Notes under the pieces: generated by a model
Told to the model about the DNA's origin: nothing
The model's database searches: none
Seen by the model: the letters and a program-made list of their open reading frames with translations, nothing else
Made by a program: the position numbers and the translations under genes
From: a virus
DNA: 64,000 bases
IMG/VR virus record: IMGVR_UViG_3300025030_000097
Coordinates: 1 to 64,000 of that record
Reading direction: 5' to 3' (one strand)
Shown: positions 48,567 through 57,639 of the stretch, in pieces
How positions within the stretch are numbered: position 1 is the first letter of the stretch
Layout: each line of letters begins with the position of its first letter

Positions 48567-48762
48567 TTGGAATTACGACGAGTACGATTGTGAGGACTGT
48601 GGGATTACCAACTCTACCGGAGCCTATGCTACATTGGACGGAGAAATGGTTTTTAATAATCGAGCTTCAGCGAGTTGTTTTGGCGCTGTTTACATTACCA
48701 GAGAAGAAGTTTTGGAAGCTGTTTTGAAGAAGCTGGATGTAGAAATCATCGACAATTATTAG
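48550..48762 (+). CDS. Small hypothetical protein
   Basis: A 70-residue acidic protein overlapping the previous gene, with AAAGGAGG upstream. CEDCG and a later Cys suggest metal binding. Unrecognised. Confidence 0.55.
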   Translation: MQLVIDWNYDEYDCEDCGITNSTGAYATLDGEMVFNNRASASCFGAVYITREEVLEAVLKKLDVEIIDNY

Positions 48763-48770
48763 GAGGCCCG

Positions 48771-49070
48771 ATGTTATTCGTCGGAGGAACACAAGACGGG
48801 AGAAACCATAAGGTATCTTCTAACGAAAGAATCTCGTTTCTTGTATCACCTATCTACCCAGTACATTTAGCAACTAGAGCCCAAATTGAAGATATGAGGT
48901 ACCTCGGAGGGGTTAGAGAAACATACACCAGAAGAACTTACACCAACAACGAAAGAGACAGATCTTTTGTGGTAATGGCTTTGGAGTCTATGTCCGGTGA
49001 CGAGGTTATGCACAGGCTTGCTACAGGGTACTATGAAAATAACCCTCTCAAATGGGCAAATAAAACTTAA
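48771..49070 (+). CDS. Hypothetical protein
   Basis: A 99-residue protein; the ATG at 48771 follows AGGAGGC. The longer frame from 48675 is rejected because it runs through the preceding gene. MLFVGGTQDGRNHKVS at the start is reminiscent of small phage hypothetical proteins. No function is assigned. Confidence 0.58.
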   Translation: MLFVGGTQDGRNHKVSSNERISFLVSPIYPVHLATRAQIEDMRYLGGVRETYTRRTYTNNERDRSFVVMALESMSGDEVMHRLATGYYENNPLKWANKT

Positions 49071-49090
49071 CAAAATGAGGAGGTACTAAA

Positions 49091-49294
49091 GTGAACTGGC
49101 AAACTAGAGTGCTGGGAGATGATAAAATAAAATTGGAGGGATCTTCTTACGATGGAGCTGGGGCCGTGATCTACACCAAAGCAGATAAAACGTGTGATCT
49201 CTTTGAAATACCTCAGTATGGTACAGCAGAAATCTTCTACGGTAACTATCAATACCTTGTAGAAGCTGTGCAAGCAGCTGAATCTTGGACGTAA
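49091..49294 (+). CDS. Small hypothetical protein
   Basis: A 67-residue protein starting with GTG after GAGGAGG. It is beta-rich with no motif. Confidence 0.52.
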   Translation: MNWQTRVLGDDKIKLEGSSYDGAGAVIYTKADKTCDLFEIPQYGTAEIFYGNYQYLVEAVQAAESWT

Positions 49295-49312
49295 AAATTA
49301 AGAGGATCCTCA

Positions 49313-49519
49313 ATGAAAAAACTTATATGCAAGAGGTGCAGTTGGTATTCCTGTACTGAGTACTCGCTCAGAGGTCATTGTATGCACCCTAGTTGCTTTG
49401 ATGCAACAGGCTACGATCCAGTAACAGGTAAAGAAATACTAAAAAGATTTAGTAACTACGAGAACAAAAATTTAAACCTGGACTGTCCTGATTTTAAGAA
49501 AAAGTGGTTCTTGGTCTAA
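49313..49519 (+). CDS. Small Cys-rich protein
   Basis: A 68-residue protein. CKRCSWYSC, HCMHPSC and DCPDF cysteines suggest a zinc site of the type common in small phage proteins. It is the last gene before the strong promoter of the SSB-like gene. Confidence 0.58.
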   Translation: MKKLICKRCSWYSCTEYSLRGHCMHPSCFDATGYDPVTGKEILKRFSNYENKNLNLDCPDFKKKWFLV

Positions 49520-49527
49520 AATAAAGC

Positions 49528-49556
49528 TTGACAAACTACCGACCATGTGATATACT
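49528..49556 (+). promoter_or_regulatory. Strong sigma70-type promoter for the SSB-like gene
   Basis: TTGACA (49528-49533), 17-base spacer, TATACT (49551-49556). This is the best consensus promoter seen in the window. It drives a 120-base leader before the SSB-like gene, whose codon use also suggests strong expression. Confidence 0.75.
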
Positions 49557-49573
49557 GGGTCTTCAAATTGAGA

Positions 49574-49620
49574 AAAGGAGGTGATGCTCGTTGCTTGCTT
49601 GTTACCTGTTTAAACTCTAA
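49574..49620 (+). promoter_or_regulatory. Leader with complete anti-SD complement and micro-ORFs
   Basis: AAAGGAGGTGAT (49574-49585) is a 12-base perfect complement to the 16S rRNA 3' end. Two overlapping tiny ORFs follow: ATG 49584-49613 (MLVACLLPV) and TTG 49591-49620 (MLACYLFKL). The second has ideal 9-base spacing. This may be a ribosome-loading or leader-peptide control element. Confidence 0.45.
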
Positions 49621-49686
49621 CTAGAAACTACTCTAACTTAACACTCAAAACTAACTCAAAACATTACTCTAAGGAGAATCACTCAA

Positions 49687-50559
49687 ATGGCTAAAACTAC
49701 TAATGACAAAATTACCGCTGCATACGAAGAAATGATGAACCTGCTTTCCCCCGAAGAGCGTGCTGCGCTTAAGCAGATGACTGGTCAGGACCAAGGAGGC
49801 GGTGGTAGCAAAACTCCTATCGTTAAAATCAATTACAGGGAGAAGACTGCACAGGATGGTACAAAGATCGCTAAAGGCAACTTCTGTGTTGGTCAGAAAA
49901 ATGCTACTGTAGACGGTAAGACTGTCATGCTCACGGCTGGTACTGACTTGGGTTCTGAACTCACTGCCGTAATTCTCAAGAAAGGGCAGCAGTTCAGTTT
50001 CTGGGACAACGATGCTAAGAAACGTTGCAGCTCGCAGGTTATTTGTGAGCGCGGCGAAGTACCTACCGGGTATAATCTGAAAAATGTCTGCAACGATAAA
50101 AGCTGCCCTCGCCGTAAAGACGGAATTGACAAAGGCGATAAATGCACCTGCCAGTACGTCGTATATCTTCGCCTTCCTGCTGGTACCAAACTGCCTGACG
50201 GGACGCCTTGCGAAGTTGCTATGATGTACATTAAGGGCAACTCTTACATGCCTTTCCAGACTTACATGGAAACTGAACTGAAGAGTATCCCTTCCATCGC
50301 TGTCAACACTGTTCTGTCTACTGAAGAGTGCGAGCAGGGAGCCACTCTGTTTTACGAACTGAAATTCGCCAAGGGCGCTCCGGTTACTAAGGAAGTGTTC
50401 ACTGAGAATTTCCAGATGGTAAGCGGAATTAACAAGCAGCTCGTCGAATACAAAGAAGAGCAAGCTAAAAAGATGCTGGAAGGTCCTAAAGATTCTTCTG
50501 GCGGTAGTTCTTACGGCAATGCTACTGTTGTTAATGACGACTCAGAAATCGCTTGGTAA
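49687..50559 (+). CDS. Single-stranded DNA-binding-like protein
   Basis: A 290-residue protein. A beta-rich central region carries zinc-like cysteines (RCSSQVIC; CNDKSCP; CTCQYVV), a Gly-rich stretch (GQDQGGGGS) follows an N-terminal helix, and an acidic C-terminal end (VVNDDSEIAW) resembles the protein-docking tip of SSBs. It has the strongest promoter in the window, high-expression codons, and a terminator directly after it, all typical of a phage SSB. The SbcDC genes lie downstream. I cannot confirm the OB fold by eye. Confidence 0.55.
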   Translation: MAKTTNDKITAAYEEMMNLLSPEERAALKQMTGQDQGGGGSKTPIVKINYREKTAQDGTKIAKGNFCVGQKNATVDGKTVMLTAGTDLGSELTAVILKKGQQFSFWDNDAKKRCSSQVICERGEVPTGYNLKNVCNDKSCPRRKDGIDKGDKCTCQYVVYLRLPAGTKLPDGTPCEVAMMYIKGNSYMPFQTYMETELKSIPSIAVNTVLSTEECEQGATLFYELKFAKGAPVTKEVFTENFQMVSGINKQLVEYKEEQAKKMLEGPKDSSGGSSYGNATVVNDDSEIAW

Positions 50560-50571
50560 ACAAGTAATTTA

Positions 50572-50581
50572 GGTAATTACC
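50572..50581. promoter_or_regulatory. GGTAATTACC dyad, copy 13
   Basis: Perfect palindrome in TTTAGGTAATTACCTATTTAGGAGG between the SSB-like stop and its terminator. It shares extended context with copy 8. Confidence 0.75.
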
Positions 50582-50586
50582 TATTT

Positions 50587-50613
50587 AGGAGGGTTTCGGC
50601 CCTCCTTACTTTT
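50587..50613 (+). terminator. Intrinsic terminator of the SSB-like gene
   Basis: AGGAGGG (50587-50593) and CCCTCCT (50600-50606) form a 7-bp GC-rich stem with a TTTCGG loop, followed by TACTTTT. A good rho-independent terminator. Confidence 0.75.
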
Positions 50614-50634
50614 AACTGATAAGGAGACTATAAA

Positions 50635-50964
50635 ATGTTTAGTGTGTTTAAGCAAAAGGCAGATAAGCAGTTTTTCAAAGCAATTTCTGGTATCGAGAAA
50701 TACGTAGCTAAATTTGAAGAAGCTGCTAAAGCTGCCGAGGAAGAGATTCAAACTCAAGAAGACAAGTTGGGTAAGCTTGTAGACCGCGCTGACAAAGCTA
50801 TTGAAGCGGCATACGAGATGTACCGCCAGATTGAAATTAAGACAATTGAGAAAGTTGACGAAGCGACGGCTAAAGCAGAAGCCCGTAAAGCAGAACTTCT
50901 GGATATCTCAAACAAGGCTAGAGTTGCTATTGCGAATCATAGGAAAATTTACCTGTCTAACTAA
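50635..50964 (+). CDS. Coiled-coil protein
   Basis: A 109-residue, Ala/Glu/Lys-rich helical protein after AAGGAG. Heptad-like hydrophobics run through residues about 25-100. It lies just after the SSB terminator and just before sbcD, so it might be an accessory of recombination, but no known family is recognised. Confidence 0.6.
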   Translation: MFSVFKQKADKQFFKAISGIEKYVAKFEEAAKAAEEEIQTQEDKLGKLVDRADKAIEAAYEMYRQIEIKTIEKVDEATAKAEARKAELLDISNKARVAIANHRKIYLSN

Positions 50965-50976
50965 CCGGATAACTAC

Positions 50977-51948
50977 ATGAATAGTAAATTCTTAGCTGTA
51001 GCAGATTGTCATTTCAAGTTTATCAACGGGGTAAACAAGACGTGGCAGCGAGCCAGATACAAAAAATTCATAGATGATATAGTTGCTAAGTGTGTCGAAG
51101 AAGGCTTTATTCTCATAATTGCCGGAGACACATTTGAGTCAATAAACCCTAAGAGAGATGAGCTAAAGACTTTTCTGTACTTCTTACACTCCCTAGAAAA
51201 GAACAAGATAACGACTCTCTTAGTAAGTGGAAACCATGAGACGATTTCATCCGGCAGTAGTATTTTGGACTACTTAGAACTATCTAGGTTCTCTAACTTA
51301 TACTACAGAAAAAATTACGTAGCAAATGACACTACATATCATCTGGTAAATCACGATAGCATCCATTCTTACAAGCCAACGCTGAATAAGCACAACGTAC
51401 TCATCTCACATTTCCGTTGTACAGTAAACAAATTTATAACCGAAGAAATTAACGTAGCTGAATTTACTAGCCCCTATGATCTTTGCATTGTAGGGGATAT
51501 TCATTCTCCGTTTGATTTTGACAAGGTATGGTACTGTAACAATCCAATCAACAAAGAATTTGAAGCAGAACCTACTTGCGGTTATTTAGAGGTTAGAAGA
51601 AAACTTAGTGGATGGGACGTTCAACGAGTACCTACAGATTATCCTGCTTTGGTATTTAAGAAGTGCAACGCTAAGGAGTATGACACGTTAGATATTAAGG
51701 ACACTGAAAACTTCTACAAAATAGAAGTGGCAGGTAGTCCTCAAGAATTAAGATTAGTACAACCTATTGCCAACTCCATTCTTCATAAAATTCCTTTGGT
51801 ACCAGCTTCGCTAAAGGTCGAAGAGGGAGACTCCGAAATAGTTGGAAGCACTGGCGGAGAAGAAGGACTTATCAGCTACATGAAATCAATGAAATATTCA
51901 GATCAACTTGTTTCGGACATGCTAACTGAATTGGGGAGGGAACTGTGA
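50977..51948 (+). CDS. sbcD: SbcD/Mre11-like exonuclease subunit (T4 gp47 type)
   Basis: A 323-residue metallophosphoesterase-fold nuclease: VADCHFKF (phage form of DxH), IIAGDTFE, LVSGNHET, LISHFRC and IVGDIHSPFDF provide the di-metal site. With the SbcC-like subunit encoded directly downstream (4-base overlap) it would form the ATP-dependent nuclease that processes broken DNA ends for recombination. Length is close to T4 gp47. Confidence 0.88.
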   Translation: MNSKFLAVADCHFKFINGVNKTWQRARYKKFIDDIVAKCVEEGFILIIAGDTFESINPKRDELKTFLYFLHSLEKNKITTLLVSGNHETISSGSSILDYLELSRFSNLYYRKNYVANDTTYHLVNHDSIHSYKPTLNKHNVLISHFRCTVNKFITEEINVAEFTSPYDLCIVGDIHSPFDFDKVWYCNNPINKEFEAEPTCGYLEVRRKLSGWDVQRVPTDYPALVFKKCNAKEYDTLDIKDTENFYKIEVAGSPQELRLVQPIANSILHKIPLVPASLKVEEGDSEIVGSTGGEEGLISYMKSMKYSDQLVSDMLTELGREL

Positions 51949-53819
51949 TAGTATTCAAAAAGATAATCGCTAAGGACTGCTTTGCTTTTGAATATTTGGA
52001 GTTCGATTTTATATCTGGAATTCATAGCATTGTAGGAGTTAATGGAGCAAGTAAGACAAGTCTCCTTCTAGCACTGTCGCAAGGATTATTTAACAAGAAC
52101 CCTAAGAACACAAGGATAGATGATGTATCGAATTACATTACAGGCCAGCCTTATGAAATTAAAATCTTCTTCGATAAAGACGGGGATCAATTTGAAATCA
52201 CTAACTCCAGAAAAAGTGGAAGCATCAATGCCAAGGTTAATGGAAAGGACATTTCCCTCAAAACCATTCCACAAAACCTAGAGCTAATTAAGAGGATTAT
52301 CGGGGACGAGTATTCGACGTTTATTAATGTAACTTACCAAGCCTCTGATTCAGCACTTGACTTGCTAGAGGAATCCAGTGATGCAGCTAGAAAGAACTTC
52401 ATCAATAAGATTCTTAAGTTTGACGAGCTAGATGAGAAGCTGGCTAACTGCAAAGAGAAGCTGAAAAGGCTGAAACTGATCCACAAAGACAAGCAGGACC
52501 AGCTAAGTCAATGGCAAGGTAATTTGCTACCAATGCGGGAAGTAGTTGAGAAGGTCGATACTGCTAAGTTGATTGAAGAAGTAGCTCTTAGACTAAAGGC
52601 AAGGGACTCAGCAGATTGGTATAGAAACGACAGGTCAATTGCTAAGGTCGAAGAAGCCGCTAAAAGGAAAGCCTACAACGAGTACAAAAATGCAGTAGCT
52701 CAGATAGATATTGTAAGGGCTAAGTTAAGTGCTATTGAGGTGCCTTCTAGGAGTTCTGAGGTCGTTGAAAAAGAGCTAGCAAAATCAAATGAAGAATTAT
52801 CTAGAGTCCGGTCTTCTTACAACGAGGCAGAAAATAAGCTAAGTAAACTTCAAGAGCCTGAGCTAACTTGTTCTAGATGTGGTCAATCAGTCGCCGCAGA
52901 GCAAGCCCTTACGATGTATCAGGAAGATGTAGCTAAGTTTACTTTGCAGTTGAATGAAGCAAAGCAGGAAAAGAATAGGCTGTTAAATACCTTAAACGAA
53001 CTCTCAGAACAAAAGAGAGTGTGGTCTGCTATATCTGAGTTAAGCAGCAGGGAAGAGATTCTGAAAAGTGCTTTGGTAGTTGTAGAAGAGGCTGATGAAG
53101 CAAGTTACAACAAGGCTTGTGCTGACCATGACTACGCTGTGCAGAACTATCAAGAAGCTGTAGAAGCACATACCAAAGCTACGAACGAGTTAAACGCAGC
53201 GATCAGACACAATGACACGGCAGCTATGATGGAAAAGCTGAACAATGAAGCGGCTGAGTCTAACAAACAAGCTACAGTACGGATTAATAAACTCACTGAA
53301 GAACTCCAAGAAGTAGAAAAGAGAATGGACCTTCTAGACAACTGGACGAGAATCCTTGGGCCTAATGGTTACAGAGTCCATAGCATGAGCCGGTTCCTTA
53401 AAGTGCTAAATCAGACTATGGATAAATATGCCGATATCATTTCAGGTGGGAGGATTAAATGCACCTTCTATGTTACTGAAGAAGGTAAGGTAGACTTTTC
53501 TGTAGTGGACCCTGATAAGAAGGTTCCGTTTGCTAATTGGAGCAAGGGAGAGCAAGCCAGGGTAAAACTTGCATGTCTCTTTTCGGTAATTGAGTTGTTA
53601 GAAGTTATGGGTTCTGCAAGTTACAATGTGCTAGTGCTTGATGAAATATTTAGTGCGCTGGACGACGAAGGAAAGGAGGGGTTATTTGAGGTACTTTCTT
53701 ATTTACGATCTAATGGTAAGTGTATCTACACTATCAGTCACACACCTTTGGTCAATCCTGTGGTGTTCGACAGTGCTATTCAAGTGGTGAAGGAAAGTGG
53801 GCTGGCTAGGATAATCTGA
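51945..53819 (+). CDS. sbcC: SbcC/Rad50-like ATPase subunit (T4 gp46 type)
   Basis: A 624-residue SMC-like ATPase. Walker A is GVNGASKT (residues 31-38), with a long coiled coil from about 165 to 455 broken by a zinc hook CSRC (C309, C312). The C-terminal ABC region has NWSKGEQARVKLACLF (signature) and VLVLDEIFSALDDEG (Walker B), then a His switch in TISHT. The start is GTG overlapping the sbcD stop as GTGA. It partners SbcD in end resection and recombination-dependent replication. Confidence 0.9.
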   Translation: MIVFKKIIAKDCFAFEYLEFDFISGIHSIVGVNGASKTSLLLALSQGLFNKNPKNTRIDDVSNYITGQPYEIKIFFDKDGDQFEITNSRKSGSINAKVNGKDISLKTIPQNLELIKRIIGDEYSTFINVTYQASDSALDLLEESSDAARKNFINKILKFDELDEKLANCKEKLKRLKLIHKDKQDQLSQWQGNLLPMREVVEKVDTAKLIEEVALRLKARDSADWYRNDRSIAKVEEAAKRKAYNEYKNAVAQIDIVRAKLSAIEVPSRSSEVVEKELAKSNEELSRVRSSYNEAENKLSKLQEPELTCSRCGQSVAAEQALTMYQEDVAKFTLQLNEAKQEKNRLLNTLNELSEQKRVWSAISELSSREEILKSALVVVEEADEASYNKACADHDYAVQNYQEAVEAHTKATNELNAAIRHNDTAAMMEKLNNEAAESNKQATVRINKLTEELQEVEKRMDLLDNWTRILGPNGYRVHSMSRFLKVLNQTMDKYADIISGGRIKCTFYVTEEGKVDFSVVDPDKKVPFANWSKGEQARVKLACLFSVIELLEVMGSASYNVLVLDEIFSALDDEGKEGLFEVLSYLRSNGKCIYTISHTPLVNPVVFDSAIQVVKESGLARII

Positions 53820-55324
53820 TGCTAGAAATAAAAGAAGCAGATGTAGACAAAATCATAGAGCTAACCATAGAGATGCAGCAAGCTAAATTTTATCCTGCTA
53901 AAAGAAAAATTCTCATATCATCTTTAACGTCACTAAAAGAATCTGAGAAATGGTTACTCACTTTTTGTTGTTGGCAGTGCTTGTTCAACGCAAGGTTCAA
54001 AGCTATAGATGCAGATAAACTCTGTCTGTATGAACCAGCAAAAGCCAACAAAACTACCTTTCAAGACTTCCTGAAAATAGTTAAGAAGTTTGACAGTAAA
54101 AGGGTTTCTCCGTCACGTTTAAAACCACTGCTACAATTCCTAGCGAACTGCGACGAGAAGCACCGAAACTTTTACCTCTCACTCTTCACCAAAGATTTCG
54201 TAAACTATTTTCCGGCCCTTGAAATACAAACCCTATTAGACCTAGACAGCATCAGTGGAGAGAAAGTGTACGGAGAACCTGAATATCTCAAGACTAGTTT
54301 TTCTGAGCTACGTTACCCCGTATCTCTACGTAGAATATCATCTAAAAAACTGACTCCTTATATCATCGCTAAGGAGCCTCTGTCAACGATGTTACTAACA
54401 AAAACTGAAGAAGGCTATAAAAGAGTTGTCAAATCGCCTCACATAAAGATTGATATAAAACTCTCAACAACTCCTAGATTCGCTGTTGCTGGTTTCTATG
54501 ATTCAGACACGTATTACCCCACGGACTATTTTAGTTATTGGGAAAGTTGCGCTGTGTATCTTAAAGGGATTGACCTTGACCAACACCTTTATAGCAGCAG
54601 GATAAGTGAACTAAATAACTTCGTAGATAGGAGCATGTTGGTACACACAGATTCTTCTAAGTCATATTTTGCAACATCTGAACAGGAAGTCATAGACGCA
54701 ATCGCAGACTTGGCTAAAGGATCAATGATTTCAGATATCTTAGTTTTGGATTCTGAAAGCACCCGTACAGGAGAAGCCTACCGAATTACTTGCAGAACTG
54801 CTTCAGGTATTATTGAAAGTGTGTCTGAGAATTACATTTCTGTATGGGCTAATGGGGAGCTGGTAAATTGCTACTACAAATTTGAAGGTAAAGAACAAGC
54901 TCTGCTGACTGCTCCTGAATTACTTAAAGACCGCGTTATGGAATTCTACTACGTCAAAATAGGTAATACCGAATACTCCATCGGGAAGGGGGTGTGCTGG
55001 CATCGTGAAAGGTGGAGGGAGATGCGGCTGAGAGGGACTAACGTATGGATTGACAAATGTGCGTTGTGTGGTTCTACTCAACATAAACACGCTAACAGAG
55101 GCGTCTGCATTTCCTGCGAAGCCAACCTTCATTACTACTATGATACTTATGGAGTAGGTACTTGGATACAACCTAGTCAGCAGATGATTAAGAAACGGTA
55201 CGAGTCAGTTTGGAAGCCCAATGCTTTAAATTTGGTTAAGTACAGATATAAAGGGACAACCCTAGAAGCTAACGAAGCGGGTGAGTGGAGATTTGCCCAA
55301 GGAGATTTGAATGAGCAAGACTAA
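53819..55324 (+). CDS. Hypothetical protein, 501 residues, with C-terminal Cys module
   Basis: I do not recognise this protein. The first 170 residues are helical, the middle beta-rich, and residues about 413-440 hold CALCGSTQHKHANRGVCISC, a likely zinc module. The start shares a base with the sbcC stop (TGATG), so it is in the recombination operon. It could be a recombination accessory, but only context says so. Confidence 0.6.
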   Translation: MLEIKEADVDKIIELTIEMQQAKFYPAKRKILISSLTSLKESEKWLLTFCCWQCLFNARFKAIDADKLCLYEPAKANKTTFQDFLKIVKKFDSKRVSPSRLKPLLQFLANCDEKHRNFYLSLFTKDFVNYFPALEIQTLLDLDSISGEKVYGEPEYLKTSFSELRYPVSLRRISSKKLTPYIIAKEPLSTMLLTKTEEGYKRVVKSPHIKIDIKLSTTPRFAVAGFYDSDTYYPTDYFSYWESCAVYLKGIDLDQHLYSSRISELNNFVDRSMLVHTDSSKSYFATSEQEVIDAIADLAKGSMISDILVLDSESTRTGEAYRITCRTASGIIESVSENYISVWANGELVNCYYKFEGKEQALLTAPELLKDRVMEFYYVKIGNTEYSIGKGVCWHRERWREMRLRGTNVWIDKCALCGSTQHKHANRGVCISCEANLHYYYDTYGVGTWIQPSQQMIKKRYESVWKPNALNLVKYRYKGTTLEANEAGEWRFAQGDLNEQD

Positions 55325-55667
55325 AGAAGCCAAAGAAGGACTTTATAACATGTCCCAAGAAGACCTCATAGAACTACATAGAAGTACAACTGCTAAATGT
55401 CTGGAAGTTATGATGAAGAAGAACAATGATTATACTTCTGGTGGCAGTGTATTTGCTAATTTTAACGGCTCAACTATCTTAGGAGTTCACCCCGTCATCG
55501 CAATCTTGATTAGGTCTATGGATAAGTTTAAAAGAATTCAAACCTTCGTAACTACCGGAGGGTTGGCTGTAGAAGGTGAAGGAGTTTTGGACGCTATAGA
55601 TGACGTGGTAAATTACATGATACTTGCTAAAGGGATTATCATTGAGCAGCAACGTCGAGGTAAGTAA
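55311..55667 (+). CDS. DUF1599/MazG-like small protein
   Basis: A 118-residue all-helical protein. MMKKNNDYTSGGSVFANFNGSTILGV...RSMDKFKRIQTF...EGVLDAIDDVVNYMILA follows the DUF1599 arrangement (NDYxxxF and DxxxKxxR, then a D-x2-DxxNY helix), related to MazG-like NTP pyrophosphohydrolases. It might act in nucleotide-pool control. It overlaps the previous gene by 14 bases. Confidence 0.68.
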   Translation: MSKTKEAKEGLYNMSQEDLIELHRSTTAKCLEVMMKKNNDYTSGGSVFANFNGSTILGVHPVIAILIRSMDKFKRIQTFVTTGGLAVEGEGVLDAIDDVVNYMILAKGIIIEQQRRGK

Positions 55668-55831
55668 TGACTAAAAATGACTGTAGTGTTATCTCGTACG
55701 TAGATGAAGAATGTTCCTGTGTAAGGACTTTTAAGTATTGGTACCTAGGAGCGGCGCAGCAGAAAGTAGATGCTCTAAAGAAACTTGGCTATAAGTATGT
55801 ATGGTGTGTTAAAGGCAACCGTCAGGTATAA
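55667..55831 (+). CDS. Small Cys-containing hypothetical protein
   Basis: A 54-residue protein whose ATG shares a base with the previous TAA. It has four Cys (DCS, ECSC, WCV) and a helical middle. Stop 12 bases before the RuvC-like gene. Confidence 0.52.
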   Translation: MTKNDCSVISYVDEECSCVRTFKYWYLGAAQQKVDALKKLGYKYVWCVKGNRQV

Positions 55832-55843
55832 AAAGGAAAGCTA

Positions 55844-56377
55844 ATGATTATAGGTATAGATCAATCCAAGCGAAGCACTGCCGTTGTCTGTATGGATTTA
55901 GCTGGTAGGTTGGTTGACTTCCTTTTGATAAACCCTTCCAAAGAACTTGACGGGGAAATTTTAATAGCTTATCAATGGGACCTTATAGATAGTTTTGTGA
56001 GTAATTATCGAAAGGATTTGAAAGGTATAGCTCTGGAAGGGCTCAGCTTTAATTCTGTAGGCTCTGGGAAAGACTTGCTTGCAGGGATATTTTGGGCAGT
56101 CCGGTTAAACCTGTATAAGAAGTTTCCTGAAATACCAGTCGGAGTTATTCCTTCTGCAAGTTGGCGTAGCGCATTTATTGATAAAGAGAAGCGGAAGAAG
56201 ATTAAAGAGTTGGGTATAAAAGATGGTCTTAAAAGGGCTACTGTAGACGAACTTCCTTTTGAGGTGCGTGTTAGGTTTGAGAACTACGTTAGGGAGCAGG
56301 GGATTAAGAAAGAGGCTCTTTGGGATTTGGCAGATGCATTTGGGATAGCGAAATATAGATTGAGTTTGGAGAGCTAA
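55844..56377 (+). CDS. RuvC-like Holliday-junction resolvase
   Basis: A 177-residue RNase H-fold protein: IIGIDQSKRSTAVV (first Asp), IALEGLSF (Glu) and ALWDLADAFGIAKY (last Asp pair) are the acid residues of RuvC/phage resolvases. It resolves branched recombination or replication intermediates before packaging. AAGGAAAG precedes the ATG. Confidence 0.82.
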   Translation: MIIGIDQSKRSTAVVCMDLAGRLVDFLLINPSKELDGEILIAYQWDLIDSFVSNYRKDLKGIALEGLSFNSVGSGKDLLAGIFWAVRLNLYKKFPEIPVGVIPSASWRSAFIDKEKRKKIKELGIKDGLKRATVDELPFEVRVRFENYVREQGIKKEALWDLADAFGIAKYRLSLES

Positions 56378-56393
56378 ATAAATAGGAGTTACG

Positions 56394-56987
56394 ATGAATA
56401 GACTAGAAGTATTTGAAAGGGAATTTAATATGATTGGGGATAGTGCGCTGCGTAATTTTGCGGAGCATGTTCTTGAGCAAGTCGAGCCTTACTTCTTTTT
56501 CGTGCCAAGTTCCTCGACAAAGAAATATCATAGTAAGCAGAGTAATGTAGTAGGGTCTGAGGAGTGTACTGGCGGGTTAGTGAACCATACAAAAAGTACC
56601 GTTTATTTTGCTGACAGACTTTGCAGAGGTTATGATATCACTGGAAAGGATAGAGACATTATCATTATTGCCTGTGTTTACCACGACTGTCTAAAATTCT
56701 CGAAGCCGATGCAGAGGTGGACTACCAAGGATCATGATAAAGAAGGTGCTGATTTTGTTTACCGCGTGTACAAGCAAGGTAACTTTCCAGACGTTGATAA
56801 AGAAGATGTGGTAAAGATTTGTAAGGCAATTTCGTGGCACTTTGGTAGGTTCACTACAGAAGACCGTAGAAAGAAATTTCCAGAAGAATACACCACCTCG
56901 GAGTTGATCGTACACTTAGCAGACCTAGTAAGTGCAAGCAAGGAAGTAAACCTAGAGTTCCTTGAGCAGTCCTCTCTAATAGGTTAG
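56394..56987 (+). CDS. HD-domain phosphohydrolase
   Basis: A 197-residue HD protein. LVNHTKSTVYFADRL, ACVYHDCLKF (HD pair), TKDHDKEGADFV and LIVHLADLVSASKEV are the four metal-binding segments. The family includes nucleotide phosphohydrolases. It is followed by dUTPase and NrdDG genes, which suggests nucleotide metabolism, but the substrate cannot be assigned. Confidence 0.78.
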   Translation: MNRLEVFEREFNMIGDSALRNFAEHVLEQVEPYFFFVPSSSTKKYHSKQSNVVGSEECTGGLVNHTKSTVYFADRLCRGYDITGKDRDIIIIACVYHDCLKFSKPMQRWTTKDHDKEGADFVYRVYKQGNFPDVDKEDVVKICKAISWHFGRFTTEDRRKKFPEEYTTSELIVHLADLVSASKEVNLEFLEQSSLIG

Positions 56988-57020
56988 CTCAAAAAATTCT
57001 CCAGCAAGGAGGCAAACAAA

Positions 57021-57200
57021 ATGGTTAATAAAAACGATAACACAATTAACAATCAAAACAACAAACTAAAAGACCTTTACCAGCAAGCTAAGGAGGTTGA
57101 GGAGCGGTTGACTTCTCTGTCTAAAAATCAAAAGTACCTTCTCAAGAAGCATGAAAGGCTGTGTAAAGAAATCATAAGGGAGGAAAAGAAACGTGGGTAA
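57021..57200 (+). CDS. Small coiled-coil protein
   Basis: A 59-residue Lys/Glu/Asn-rich helical protein after AAGGAGG. Its end overlaps the GTG start of dUTPase. No known family is recognised. Confidence 0.52.
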   Translation: MVNKNDNTINNQNNKLKDLYQQAKEVEERLTSLSKNQKYLLKKHERLCKEIIREEKKRG

Positions 57201-57639
57201 TATTAATGTTAAGATCAAACAAATGAAAGATGGTAGGCACCCCCTCCCTAAGTATGCACATAAAGGTGACGCAGGAGTTGACTTCTATGCTTACCTTGAC
57301 GAACCCCTCAGACTGTTTGCAGGGGATCGAGCACTCATCCCTTTGGGTGTCGCTGTAGCTGTCCCAGAAGGTTATGAACTTCAGTTGCGTCCTAGGTCTG
57401 GCTTGGCGCTTAAGAAGGGGCTTTCTCTAGTTAACTGCGTAGGCACTGTAGATTGCGGCTTTAAAAATGAAGTAGGCGCTATTATTATCAATCACGGCTC
57501 TGAGATGGTAGTCATCAACGATGGAGAACGGATCTGTCAAGGAGTTTTTAATGAATATTCAGAAGCAACATTTGAAGAAGTCGATGAACTGGATGACACC
57601 GAAAGAGGCACTAACGGGTTTGGAAGCACAGGGGTCTAA
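57193..57639 (+). CDS. dut: dUTP diphosphatase
   Basis: A 148-residue trimeric-type dUTPase starting with GTG. The five motifs are visible: GDAGVDFYAY, RPRSGLALKKG, VGTVDCGFKNEVGAIIINHG, DGERICQGVF and RGTNGFGSTGV. It lowers dUTP and supplies dUMP. Its last 89 bases overlap the ClpP-like gene in another frame. Confidence 0.92.
   Translation: MGNINVKIKQMKDGRHPLPKYAHKGDAGVDFYAYLDEPLRLFAGDRALIPLGVAVAVPEGYELQLRPRSGLALKKGLSLVNCVGTVDCGFKNEVGAIIINHGSEMVVINDGERICQGVFNEYSEATFEEVDELDDTERGTNGFGSTGV

Noticed and set aside
49669-50463. A 264-codon leftward ORF opposite the SSB-like gene
   Set aside because: It lies wholly antisense to a gene with a strong promoter, good codon use, ribosome binding site and terminator, and its own product has no recognisable motif.
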